A stretch of DNA of 64,000 bases. Source: JAGWJU01 sp035533295. Lineage in GTDB: Bacteria > Elusimicrobiota > Elusimicrobia > UBA1565 > UBA9628. Shown here piece after piece: positions 24,386-34,010 of this stretch. The position numbers and the translations under genes were made by a program. The notes under the pieces were generated by a model. It did no database searches, was not told the origin of the DNA, and worked only from the letters and a program-made list of their open reading frames with translations. The stretch covers positions 1 through 64,000 of the forward strand of contig DATLUA010000027.1 in the NCBI GenBank assembly GCA_035533295.1, read 5' to 3'. Position 1 is the first letter of the stretch, and the number at the start of each line of letters is the position of its first letter.

Positions 24386-27247
24386 ATGGACAAGATTGTC
24401 ATCCGCGGAGCCAGGCAGCACAACCTCAAGAACATCAGCCTGGAGATTCCGCGCGGCAAGATGGTGGTCGTCACGGGCCTCTCCGGCTCGGGAAAATCCT
24501 CCCTGGCCTTCGACACGCTCTACGCCGAAGGCCAGCGCCGCTACGTGGAGAGCCTCTCGGCCTACGCGCGGCAGTTTTTGGAGATGATGGACAAGCCCGA
24601 TGTCGACTCCATCGATGGGCTCTCGCCGGCCATCGCCATCGAGCAGAGAAATCCCTCGCGCAACCCGCGCTCGACCGTGGCGACCTCGACGGAAATCTAC
24701 GACTACCTGCGCCTGCTCTTCGCGCGCGTCGGCGTCCCTCACTGCCCCGAGTGCGGCAAGCGCGTGCGCAAGCAATCCCAGCAGTCCATCGTCAACGAGG
24801 CGCTGCGCCAGTACGCCGGAGAGTCCATCTCCATCTACGCGCCGATTATCCGCAGCCGGCAAGGCACCTACGAGGAGCTCTTCAAACGTTTGAAGCGCGA
24901 AGGCTTCGCGCGCGTGCGCGTGGACGGCAAGACTTTGGAGCTGGATAAAACTCCCGCGCTCAGCCGCTACCAAAAGCACAGCATCGACCTTTTCGTCGAC
25001 AAGTTGAAGGCCGAGGGGGACGAGAAAGAGCGGCTGGCCGACTCGGTCGAAATCGCGGTCAAGCAGGCCCAGGGTCTCGTGCGCATCGAGCCGTCGTCCT
25101 CGCCTTCGGGCGGAGCGCTGATGAGCGAGCACCACGCCTGCCCGGACTGCGGCATCAGCCTGCCCGAGTTGGAGCCGCGCCTTTTCTCCTTTAATTCTCC
25201 TTACGGCGCCTGCCCCGGCTGCGGCGGCTTGGGCATCAAAAGCGAAATCGATATGGGCTTGGTCGTGCCGGATGAATCCCTGTCCATCGAGGAAGGCGCG
25301 GTGGCGGCCTGGGCCGATCCGGTCACGACCCGCACCAACCGCTGGAAACGCTCCTGGTCCGGCTACTACGCGGAAATTTTGGAGCAAATCTGCCGCCAGC
25401 ACGGCATCAATCCGCGCGCGCCTTGGAAATCCCTGCCGAGCAAGCACAAGGACGTCATCCTGCACGGCGGCGGGACCTACAAGCCGAGTTGGGCCAAGAA
25501 CGATCAGGAATTCGAGGGCGTCATCCGCAACCTGGAGCGGCGCATTTCGGAGACCGAGTCCGAGTTCGTCAAGGAATCCATCGCCGAGCGCTTCATGCGC
25601 AAGAAAACCTGCCCGGCGTGCAAAGGCGCCCGGCTCAAGCCCGAGCCCCTGGCCGTCAAAATCTCGGGCAAGAACATCACCGAGCTCACGGCCCTTTCGG
25701 TCGGCAAATCCGCCGAGTTTTTCTCGGGCCTGTCCCTGGGCCAGAGCGAGAAAGTCATCGCCCGCCCCATCTTGAAGGAAATCGTCTCGCGCCTGACCTT
25801 TCTCAACAGCGTCGGCCTCAACTATCTGACCCTGGATCGCGCCTCGGAGACATTGGCCGGCGGCGAAGCCCAGCGCATCAACCTCGCGACGCAAATCGGC
25901 TCGGGCCTGACCGGAGTGCTCTACGTCTTGGACGAGCCCTCCATCGGCCTTCACCCGCGAGACAACACGCGGCTCATCGCCACGCTTAAAACCTTGCGCG
26001 ACTTGGGCAACACGCTGGTCATCGTCGAGCATGACGAAGAGACCATGCGCAGCGCGGATTGGATTATCGACTTGGGCCCGGGCGCGGGAGCCCACGGCGG
26101 ACGCATCATGGCGCAGGGACCGCTTTCCGCCATCATCGCCGAGCCCGAATCCAAGACCGGCGCCTACCTGCGCGGCGAGATGAGCGTGCCGCGCGCGCCC
26201 GAAGCCCGCAAGCCCAAAGGGTGGCTCAAAATCATCGGCGCCAAGCAGTTCAATCTTAAGGACGTCAACGTGAGCGTCCCGCTGGGCCTCTTCGTCAGCG
26301 TGACCGGCGTCTCGGGCTCGGGCAAATCCACGCTGGTCCACGAAATCATCTACAAGGCGCTGGCCGCCAATCTTCACGGGCTCAAGGACGCGCCGGGGAA
26401 GCACAAGGCCATCAAGGGCATCGAGAACTTGGACAAGGTCATCGTGGTTGACCAGTCCCCCATCGGGCGCACGCCGCGCTCGAACCCCGCCACTTACACC
26501 GGCCTTTGGTCGCCCATCCGCGAGCTCTTCGCCATGCTGCCCCAGGCCAAGGCCCGCGGCTACAAGCCGGGGCGATTTTCTTTTAACGTCAAGGGCGGGC
26601 GCTGCGAGCATTGCTCCGGCGATGGAACCCTGTGCATTTCCATGCAGTTCCTGCCCGACGTCTACGTGGTCTGCGAGGAGTGCGGCGGCAAGCGCTTCAA
26701 CGAGGAAACGCTCTCCATCCGCTACAAAGGAAGGAGCATCGCCGAGGTGCTGGCCCTAAGCGTCGAGGAGTCCCTGGAATTTTTCTCGGCCCACCCCGCC
26801 ATCTCAAGGACGCTTAAGACCCTCCAGGACGTGGGTCTGGGCTACATCGCGCTGGGGCAAAGCGCTACGACCCTTTCGGGCGGAGAAGCGCAGCGCGTCA
26901 AGCTCGCGGCCGAGCTCTGCCGCCGCGACACCGGCAGGACGCTCTATATTCTGGATGAGCCCACCACGGGCCTGCATTTCGCGGACGTGGCCAAGCTCCT
27001 TGAGGTGCTCCACCGCCTGGTTTCCGCCGGCAACACCGTCTTGGTCATCGAGCACAACATCGATGTCATCCGAACCTCGGACTGGATTATCGACTTAGGC
27101 CCTGAAGGCGGCGACGGCGGCGGGCGCCTTGTGGCGGCGGGAACGCCATCGCAAATCGCCAAGGACTCTGCGTCCTACACCGGCCGCTACCTTGCCGCCG
27201 CCCCAAGGCGGCACGCTTCTGCTTCGGCTAGAACCGCCGCCGTTTAA
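24386..27247 (+). CDS. uvrA: excinuclease ABC subunit A
   Basis: Damage-recognition ATPase of nucleotide excision repair, 953 residues from ATG 24386 (MDKIVIRGARQHNLKN). The open frame extends 600 bases upstream, but that part is the reverse of the AsmA gene. Two ABC modules are complete: Walker A GLSGSGKSS near residue 31 and GVSGSGKST near 643; signatures LAGGEAQRI and LSGGEAQRV. Zinc-binding Cys pairs are in CPECG, CPDCG, CPACKG and CEHCSGDG...CEECGG. Its promoter must lie in the 33 bases before the start or inside the divergent asmA gene. No LexA box was recognised. Confidence 0.97.
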   Translation: MDKIVIRGARQHNLKNISLEIPRGKMVVVTGLSGSGKSSLAFDTLYAEGQRRYVESLSAYARQFLEMMDKPDVDSIDGLSPAIAIEQRNPSRNPRSTVATSTEIYDYLRLLFARVGVPHCPECGKRVRKQSQQSIVNEALRQYAGESISIYAPIIRSRQGTYEELFKRLKREGFARVRVDGKTLELDKTPALSRYQKHSIDLFVDKLKAEGDEKERLADSVEIAVKQAQGLVRIEPSSSPSGGALMSEHHACPDCGISLPELEPRLFSFNSPYGACPGCGGLGIKSEIDMGLVVPDESLSIEEGAVAAWADPVTTRTNRWKRSWSGYYAEILEQICRQHGINPRAPWKSLPSKHKDVILHGGGTYKPSWAKNDQEFEGVIRNLERRISETESEFVKESIAERFMRKKTCPACKGARLKPEPLAVKISGKNITELTALSVGKSAEFFSGLSLGQSEKVIARPILKEIVSRLTFLNSVGLNYLTLDRASETLAGGEAQRINLATQIGSGLTGVLYVLDEPSIGLHPRDNTRLIATLKTLRDLGNTLVIVEHDEETMRSADWIIDLGPGAGAHGGRIMAQGPLSAIIAEPESKTGAYLRGEMSVPRAPEARKPKGWLKIIGAKQFNLKDVNVSVPLGLFVSVTGVSGSGKSTLVHEIIYKALAANLHGLKDAPGKHKAIKGIENLDKVIVVDQSPIGRTPRSNPATYTGLWSPIRELFAMLPQAKARGYKPGRFSFNVKGGRCEHCSGDGTLCISMQFLPDVYVVCEECGGKRFNEETLSIRYKGRSIAEVLALSVEESLEFFSAHPAISRTLKTLQDVGLGYIALGQSATTLSGGEAQRVKLAAELCRRDTGRTLYILDEPTTGLHFADVAKLLEVLHRLVSAGNTVLVIEHNIDVIRTSDWIIDLGPEGGDGGGRLVAAGTPSQIAKDSASYTGRYLAAAPRRHASASARTAAV

Positions 27248-27376
27248 CCTTGGCAGACCTGCCTAAGCACCTACCACCGCCACATTTATGGCTTAAACCC
27301 GATTGGACGCCCGGGCTCTTCTGGCGGCGCCATTAATTCGCGGCCGGCGTCAAAGACAACTTTAAATTGGGAGTCA
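27248..27376. other. uvrA downstream spacer
   Basis: No gene. It contains the decamer GGCGTCAAAG at 27346-27355, which is also found in both arms of the inverted repeat just downstream. No clear terminator for uvrA was found. Confidence 0.4.
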
Positions 27377-27469
27377 TATGCTTATGCCTTTGACGCCACC
27401 AATTTTGATAAAACCCGTGTGGAATGCGACAGAAACTCACATCCAAGGGTTGCCTGGATCGAAGAGGGG

Positions 27470-27672
27470 GTTGATAGGGGATCGGGGGGATCCCTATCCA
27501 GGGGGATCGCGATCCCCCTATGATCCCCCATATAACCCCCTATGATCCCCCCGTGCGCGTGGAAATCTCCGGCGCCGGGATGCCTATGATCCCCCATATA
27601 ACCCCCTATGATCCCCCCTGGATCCCCCTAATGATCCCCCGGATCCCGGATCGATCCCCCTATCCCCCGATC
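27470..27672. repeat. GATCCCCC/GGGGGATC cluster
   Basis: GATCCCCC occurs eight times in direct orientation and GGGGGATC at least twice within about 200 bases, interleaved with TATGATC and ATATAACCCCC. The minus strand carries runs of five to six G, able in principle to form G-quadruplex structures. Confidence 0.8.
27517..27618. repeat. 36-bp perfect direct repeat, two copies
   Basis: Copies at 27517-27552 and 27583-27618 are identical and begin CCTATGATCCCCCATATAAC; the offset is 66 bases. Only two copies are present, so it is not a CRISPR array. Confidence 0.85.
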
Positions 27673-27866
27673 CAGGTGTAGGCGCCGTCAGATTCCTTGC
27701 GCGCCAGGCTATCCCGGATGAATATGCCTTCCGTTACAATCGACGTCTTTACAGGGAACATGCTTTTCTCAGTCTCTTGATTTTATCCACTCGCTTGAAG
27801 CCTTATAGGCCACTTCCCGCGAATTTGGTGGCGTCAAAGGCATAAGCATAATAAATTAATTTAGTA

Positions 27867-27889
27867 ATATAATAGTTACACTATTATAT
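27867..27889. promoter_or_regulatory. palindromic operator candidate upstream of hsdM
   Basis: A perfect palindrome, ATATAATAGT-TAC-ACTATTATAT, with ten-base arms and a three-base centre, ending 33 bases before the -35 element of the hsdM promoter. It has the size of a dimeric regulator site. The winged-helix-like gene at 30496 is one candidate regulator. Confidence 0.5.
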
Positions 27890-27922
27890 AAATAATAGAT
27901 AAACGCATATTTAAGTTAAATA

Positions 27923-27951
27923 TTGACGAAATTAGTTTTTCCTGTTATACT
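27923..27951 (+). promoter_or_regulatory. hsdM promoter
   Basis: TTGACG (27923-27928), a 17-base spacer and TATACT (27946-27951). The predicted start, near 27958, is only about six bases before the hsdM ATG (27964), and no ribosome binding site is visible, so the transcript should be nearly leaderless. Confidence 0.75.
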
Positions 27952-27963
27952 GATCTCGCCAAC

Positions 27964-29448
<1,485 letters not shown>

Positions 29449-29457
29449 GAGGTAAGC

Positions 29458-30261
29458 ATGTTATTTTTTATTGACGAAAGCTGGCAATTGTCAGCCGACA
29501 GAAAGCACAAAGCGGGAGTTCTTTGCGCTATTCCTATTGGCAGCGGGAACTTTAACCAATTTTCGCTGGAACTATTCAATCTCAAGAAAAAGCATCTCGG
29601 ATTTGTGGGCGGCAACTTGGAAATCAAGGGACACAGATTGTTGCAGCGGTACTACTTTAAGTTGGAGAAAAAATTCTCGGATCAAAGCACCCAGCTCAAT
29701 CTCGCGCGCGATATACTGTCTCTGTGCGAAAACAGCGGCCTCAAGGCTTTTGCGACCGTTACTTTTCCTAAAGAAGAGTTGGATTTAGCCTGCGCTAACC
29801 CGAACCAATTGGAACGGCCTTTTTTCTTTCTATTCGAGCGGATTAATCAATTCATGAAGGAAAATCATCCCGATATGATTGCCAAACTGGTTTTCGATGA
29901 TCGCGACGTTCAAACGAACAATCGCATATCGGCCAGCGTCAGCAATTTCCTTCACAAATCGCACGTGGGGAAATCGTTCGATCGCATATTGAAGGCCCCA
30001 TTATTCGCCATTTCGAAGGAAAATGCGGGAATTCAGATGGCGGACATTTGCGGCTATATCATTGGCCGACGGTTTACAGGGGACAGGGATGAGATTTCCC
30101 AATTTTTCCAAAGAGTTAAAGCTTTTCAATATGTCAGCGCGGAATTGGCCGGCAAGCTGCCCAGCGGCGATCCCTGCCCTTTAAAAGGGATAAAAGTGAT
30201 CAAAAAAGAACGGGCCGATGGAAAGAACATCCCAATCGGCCCGGGTTCTGATGACGAATAA
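29458..30261 (+). CDS. DUF3800 domain protein
   Basis: A 267-residue soluble protein. The start MLFFIDESWQLS has the DUF3800 N-terminal strand with the Asp-Glu-Ser signature; KLVFDDRDVQ near residue 140 and AGIQMADICGYIIGR near residue 193 supply further acidic residues of a predicted RNase H-like nuclease fold. Members often occur in mobile and defence regions, and their activity is poorly known. It lies nine bases after hsdM, so it is co-transcribed, yet it is not a standard RM subunit. Base composition is more AT-rich than hsdM, which suggests separate acquisition. Confidence 0.8.
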   Translation: MLFFIDESWQLSADRKHKAGVLCAIPIGSGNFNQFSLELFNLKKKHLGFVGGNLEIKGHRLLQRYYFKLEKKFSDQSTQLNLARDILSLCENSGLKAFATVTFPKEELDLACANPNQLERPFFFLFERINQFMKENHPDMIAKLVFDDRDVQTNNRISASVSNFLHKSHVGKSFDRILKAPLFAISKENAGIQMADICGYIIGRRFTGDRDEISQFFQRVKAFQYVSAELAGKLPSGDPCPLKGIKVIKKERADGKNIPIGPGSDDE

Positions 30262-30382
30262 AATAGAACTGGCAGTTCAACGCGCCCAGACGGGTCAACG
30301 TTCAACTTATCGCAGGGCCAGAGGGCCCCACACCAACCCTGATCAAAGTATAGCAGACCCGGGAAAATCCGTCAATAGAAGG

Positions 30383-30388
30383 TATAAT
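30383..30388 (+). promoter_or_regulatory. consensus -10 box TATAAT in the gap after DUF3800
   Basis: An exact TATAAT at 30383-30388, with no matching -35 at normal spacing. If used, the transcript would begin near 30395 and run directly into the hairpin at 30400-30456. Confidence 0.35.
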
Positions 30389-30399
30389 ACAGCCAACAC

Positions 30400-30456
30400 A
30401 CCGGCCACGCCTCCGAGCCGTAAGGCTCAAGCGCAACTTGGGCCGGTTTCTTTTTT
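30400..30456 (+). terminator. nested terminator-like hairpin, possible small RNA or leader
   Basis: Outer stem ACCGGCC (30400-30406) with GGCCGGT (30441-30447); inner stem GAGCC (30415-30419) with GGCTC (30424-30428) and a GTAA loop; then TTTCTTTTTT (30447-30456). This is a good intrinsic terminator. It lies 40 bases before the next gene's ATG, so it may end the hsdM-DUF3800 transcript or attenuate the next one. Confidence 0.65.
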
Positions 30457-30495
30457 ATCGCTTCTTCCATATTTCACGGCTTGGCGGACGTCCGC

Positions 30496-31590
30496 ATGAA
30501 ATACGCGTTGCCGCTTGGAGAATTCCGGGAAGCCATGCTGGACCGGCTGCTGGCCTTTTTGTGGCGGCAGTGGTCCGCCTTGGGTGTTTTAGGCGACTCT
30601 GGGACAGAGGATCAGTGGATTTTAGACCCCGAACCGCTCTTGGTCTTTTCCCTGGAACTGGGACGCTACGAGCCGCGCCTCTTTGATGAGGTTCTGGCTT
30701 GGCTGGAAACGAATGGACACTGGCTTGACACCGCGCGCCTGCGGCAAATCTTGTCCGCCCAGGAAGGCGGCGCCCTGCGCGTCATCGGCGGCGCCTTGCG
30801 CCATGCCCAAATGCATGGCGGCGAGCGCAAGTGGAAAAATCTTGCGCTCTTCTGCCATAACCGCAAGCCGCCCATGGGCGGCTTTCTTGAGCCATTGTTC
30901 AAGGAAAAATCAGGCAAGTTTTATCCTCGCGCCGAGGGAGATAAAATCGACCCAAGTTTTCAGGCCTTTGACTTGAACCGTCCGCGCCTCAATATCCAAA
31001 AAAAGGCCAAAGAAGTCCCGGTCAACGCGCACGCCAACCTGCGCTTTTTGATGCGCTCCTTGTTCGGCGTCGGCGCCAAGTCCGAGGCCTTGCTTTATCT
31101 CATGACCCATGAGAGCGGACACCCGCGCGAAATCGCGGACTCCGTGGGCCTGTTTTGGCTGAGCCTCCAGCAAGCTCTCGCAGACCTTTCGCGCTCGGGC
31201 CTGGTGCTCACCAAGCCCAGCGGGGGCAAGAAGGTGAATTACTGGATTTCCCAAAAAAAGTGGTGGGAGTTTTTGACGCCCATCGATTACGAGGCAGGAC
31301 CCTTTCCCCGTTGGCTTGACTGGATCGCGATTTTCCGAGGCTTGGCCAACGCCTGGAGAACGGTGGACGCGCTGGTGGGAAATCCCAGCTCGGAGTACAT
31401 GGCCGGCTCCAAGCTGCAAGACAGCCTGGAGTTTGTGGCCCTGGAGTTCGCGCGTGCGGGCTTATTTGTGTCCGTGCCCGGCTCCGGTCTTCCCTCCGAC
31501 ATGCGCCAGGAGATCGCCCTGCGCTTTTTGGGTGAGATTATCGGCCTAAAAGAAGGCCCGGTCGTACAGGCAGGAGCAATCCATGGCTAA
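30496..31590 (+). CDS. hypothetical protein with winged-helix segment, coupled to hsdS
   Basis: A 364-residue protein starting MKYALPLGEFRE; a TTG 15 bases earlier is possible, and neither has a clear ribosome binding site. No signal peptide or membrane helix. A MarR/ArsR-like winged-helix pattern is visible near residues 195-250: SEALLYLMTHESGHPREIADSVG, then LQQALADLSRSGLVL and KKVNYWISQKKWWEFL (quoted in parts). The N-terminal half resembles no domain I know. The stop overlaps the hsdS start by eight bases, so the two are translationally coupled. A nucleotidyltransferase partner is often found beside such proteins, but none is seen here. It may regulate the island or be an accessory defence component. 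Confidence 0.6.
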   Translation: MKYALPLGEFREAMLDRLLAFLWRQWSALGVLGDSGTEDQWILDPEPLLVFSLELGRYEPRLFDEVLAWLETNGHWLDTARLRQILSAQEGGALRVIGGALRHAQMHGGERKWKNLALFCHNRKPPMGGFLEPLFKEKSGKFYPRAEGDKIDPSFQAFDLNRPRLNIQKKAKEVPVNAHANLRFLMRSLFGVGAKSEALLYLMTHESGHPREIADSVGLFWLSLQQALADLSRSGLVLTKPSGGKKVNYWISQKKWWEFLTPIDYEAGPFPRWLDWIAIFRGLANAWRTVDALVGNPSSEYMAGSKLQDSLEFVALEFARAGLFVSVPGSGLPSDMRQEIALRFLGEIIGLKEGPVVQAGAIHG

Positions 31591-32818
31591 TCAAATTTCC
31601 ACGCTGGCAATGGGGCAGAAGTTCAAGAAAACTCCCGCCGGGGAGATTCCGGTGGATTGGGAGGCAAATAAGTTGAGCGCGGTAGCACAGATGTATTCTG
31701 GTGGAACGCCTCTGCGCACACGGTCGGACTACTTTGATGGGAACATTCCATGGGTCAAGTCAGGAGAGCTTAGAACCAGGCTAATAACCAGAACGGAAGA
31801 AAGTTTGACCGAGGTGGGACTTAAAAGCAGTAGCGCCAAATGGGTGCCTGAGAATACAGTTTTGTTGGCCATGTATGGAGCCACAGCCGGCCAAATTGCC
31901 TTATTGAAAATTCGCGCTACAATCAATCAAGCGATCCTGGCAATTTTGCCCAATCAAGAAAAATTGAGCAGCGAATATCTTTATCAAGCCCTGAAAGCAG
32001 AGGTATCCCGGTTAATTTCTCTTACGCAGGGTTCTGGACAGCCAAATCTCAGTCAGGGACTCGTAGGTAATCTATGGATATCGATTCCGCCCGTTCAAGA
32101 ACAGAAAAAAATCGCCGAGATTTTATCCGCGGTGGATTCAGCTATCGAGAAAACCAGCGCCGTCATTGAAAAAAGTCAGACGCTCAAAAAGGGCCTGATG
32201 CAAACCCTTCTCACCAATGGTACAGAGAATTGGGACGTGGTAAGACTACAAGATGTTGCAGAACAGTCGGAACAACGGTTCGAGCCAACAATAACAGATA
32301 CGCGCCCCTATATTGGTTTGGAGCATATCGGCAGCGGTGATGGGCGAGTGCTTACCATTGGAAATTCCAAGTCCGTGGCGAGCCTTAAAACAGTTTTTAG
32401 AAAAGGGGACATCTTATTCGGCAAGCTTCGTCCTAATCTCAGGAAAATCGCAATTGCCCCATCCGAAGGGGTTTGTTCCACCGATATAATTGTTATCCGA
32501 CCGACCAAAGCGGTATACAGTGAATTTCTATTCTATCGCCTCCAATCTTCGGATGCTTTTGATTTTGCAATTGGGACAGTGGCGGGAACGAAGATGCCGC
32601 GAACGTCATGGATATTGTTTAAAAATTTTGAATTTCTATGCCCCCCATTGAATGAGCAGCAGAAAATCGTTGAGATTTTATCCGCGGCGGATGAAGAGAT
32701 CGAAAAAGAGGATATTGCTCTTAAAAAAATCCAAGGGCTTAAAAAGAGCTTGATGCAGATGCTTTTAAGGGGAAGGGTGCGAATTGGCGCGTTCCAAAAT
32801 GGAGGGAGGGTATTATGA
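31583..32818 (+). CDS. hsdS: type I restriction specificity subunit
   Basis: A 411-residue DNA-recognition subunit with two target recognition domains. TRD1 starts with SAVAQMYSGGTPLRTRSDYF and TRD2 begins near residue 215. Each is followed by the conserved spacer helix: EQKKIAEILSAVDSAIEKT near residue 173 and EQQKIVEILSAADEEIEKE near residue 358. The ribosome binding site CAGGAG precedes ATG 31583. The visibly lower GC content, especially in the TRDs, is usual for this fast-exchanging subunit. The recognised sequence cannot be deduced. The stop overlaps the next gene by four bases. Confidence 0.95.
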   Translation: MANQISTLAMGQKFKKTPAGEIPVDWEANKLSAVAQMYSGGTPLRTRSDYFDGNIPWVKSGELRTRLITRTEESLTEVGLKSSSAKWVPENTVLLAMYGATAGQIALLKIRATINQAILAILPNQEKLSSEYLYQALKAEVSRLISLTQGSGQPNLSQGLVGNLWISIPPVQEQKKIAEILSAVDSAIEKTSAVIEKSQTLKKGLMQTLLTNGTENWDVVRLQDVAEQSEQRFEPTITDTRPYIGLEHIGSGDGRVLTIGNSKSVASLKTVFRKGDILFGKLRPNLRKIAIAPSEGVCSTDIIVIRPTKAVYSEFLFYRLQSSDAFDFAIGTVAGTKMPRTSWILFKNFEFLCPPLNEQQKIVEILSAADEEIEKEDIALKKIQGLKKSLMQMLLRGRVRIGAFQNGGRVL

Positions 32819-34008
32819 CCCCAATATTAAGGGCACAGCCTCTTCCGCATTCTGTTATCTGCGATACAAATATTCTATGGCATGATGATACTGGCCCTGC
32901 TGTAAGTCCCGCTTTCGATAAATTGTGGAATGAGGTTACAAAAGAGTTCGAGTTAAAGCTTTATATTCCCGATACAGTCTGGAAGGAACTGCAATTCCGA
33001 CATTACGCCCCAGCTGTACGAGAACTTAGATCCATAGAGGAAGCACATAAAAAAATTACTGCTATTACTGCAAAACATCACCGCACAAAGATTTCAGAGC
33101 AGAAGCTCAGGCAGCACGTTGAGGTTAAATTCAACAATTGGGTTAAGGCGCATAAACCGACGACCATTCTCTCGTTACCGCACACGGTAATCAATTGGGG
33201 GCGTTTGGCGAATGACGCCATTTGGAGAATCCCACCATTTAGCGCAAACGAGAAAAATAACAATTTCGAAAAGGGCTTTCGAGATGCCTTGATTTTAGAG
33301 ACAGTTGTTGATTTCGTTGGCAAGCATTCGGATCAGAGCAAAATTGCATTTCTTTGCAGGGACAAGATGCTTAAAGATACTGCAGCAGGAAGACTTAAGG
33401 CAGATGCACGATTCGCTGTATACGAAAATTTAGAAGATTTTCGGACATATCTCCGCTTAACAAAAGAAAAACTCGACAGTGAGTTTATTGCAAAAATCCG
33501 TTTCCGCGCCAAAGAAAAATTCTTTAAGAACAATGATGATTCGTGCCTGGTAGAAAAAGAACGGCTTTTAGAAAAACTCAGGAATGATTATAAAAACTAC
33601 TATGAAGATGCCGTTGATCCTAAAAAACAAACCTCCGGTCTCCAGGGTTTGGCAGCATTGAGTGCATCGACGTTTAGATGGAGTCCGACTAATGGTGGTA
33701 CACACTGGTTCTTTCCTCCTGAATTTTTAAAAATTGAATCACCTAAGCGTTATTTTTGGAAAAGTATTATTAGGTATTTCCAGCTTCACACAAATTCCTA
33801 TGCAACAATATTGGGTGCGGATTCCCAGCGCGTGCTATTTCTGACCTTTGAAATAATTTGGTCGGCCAAGGTCAAGGATGATGCGCGATTCCATAAGCTA
33901 AAAATTGAGAACATAAAACTTCAAAGCAACGAATTCCGGACGCCAACCACGGAGGAAATCGAAAGCTATAGGCTGGTGTCCCAGTCGCCTGAGAAGCCGC
34001 TGGTCTGA
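32815..34008 (+). CDS. PIN-domain (DUF4935-like) protein
   Basis: A 397-residue protein overlapping hsdS by four bases. The N-terminal 200 residues follow the PIN nuclease plan: SVICDTNILWHD (first Asp), PDTVWKELQFR (Glu), GFRDALILETVVDF (Asp) and KIAFLCRDKMLKD (fourth acidic position). This long-PIN architecture corresponds to DUF4935 proteins. The C-terminal 190 residues are unassigned, with FRWSPTNGGTHWFFPPEFL in the middle. It is AT-rich compared with hsdR next door. A predicted RNase between hsdS and hsdR suggests an added abortive or RNA-targeting function, but no evidence for activity exists. Confidence 0.75.
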   Translation: MTPILRAQPLPHSVICDTNILWHDDTGPAVSPAFDKLWNEVTKEFELKLYIPDTVWKELQFRHYAPAVRELRSIEEAHKKITAITAKHHRTKISEQKLRQHVEVKFNNWVKAHKPTTILSLPHTVINWGRLANDAIWRIPPFSANEKNNNFEKGFRDALILETVVDFVGKHSDQSKIAFLCRDKMLKDTAAGRLKADARFAVYENLEDFRTYLRLTKEKLDSEFIAKIRFRAKEKFFKNNDDSCLVEKERLLEKLRNDYKNYYEDAVDPKKQTSGLQGLAALSASTFRWSPTNGGTHWFFPPEFLKIESPKRYFWKSIIRYFQLHTNSYATILGADSQRVLFLTFEIIWSAKVKDDARFHKLKIENIKLQSNEFRTPTTEEIESYRLVSQSPEKPLV

Positions 34009-34010
34009 AG

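Larger units (their letters stand above)
27377..27850. repeat. 26-bp inverted repeat bounding a 474-bp non-coding element
   Basis: The arms 27377-27402 (TATGCTTATGCCTTTGACGC..., ending CCACCAA) and 27825-27850 are perfect reverse complements. Between them are 422 bases with no plausible gene but a dense GATCCCCC array. The layout looks like a non-autonomous, MITE-like element, or a boundary of the restriction island. No target-site duplication is obvious. Confidence 0.75.

Noticed and set aside
24371..26611. 746-codon open frame on the minus strand opposite uvrA
   Set aside because: It is a mirror of uvrA codon bias in GC-rich DNA; composition is Ala/Gly/Arg/Asp-rich with no domain and no ribosome binding site.
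27470..27672. CRISPR array
   Set aside because: Octamers are irregularly spaced and in both orientations; the long repeat has only two copies and there are no spacers or cas genes.
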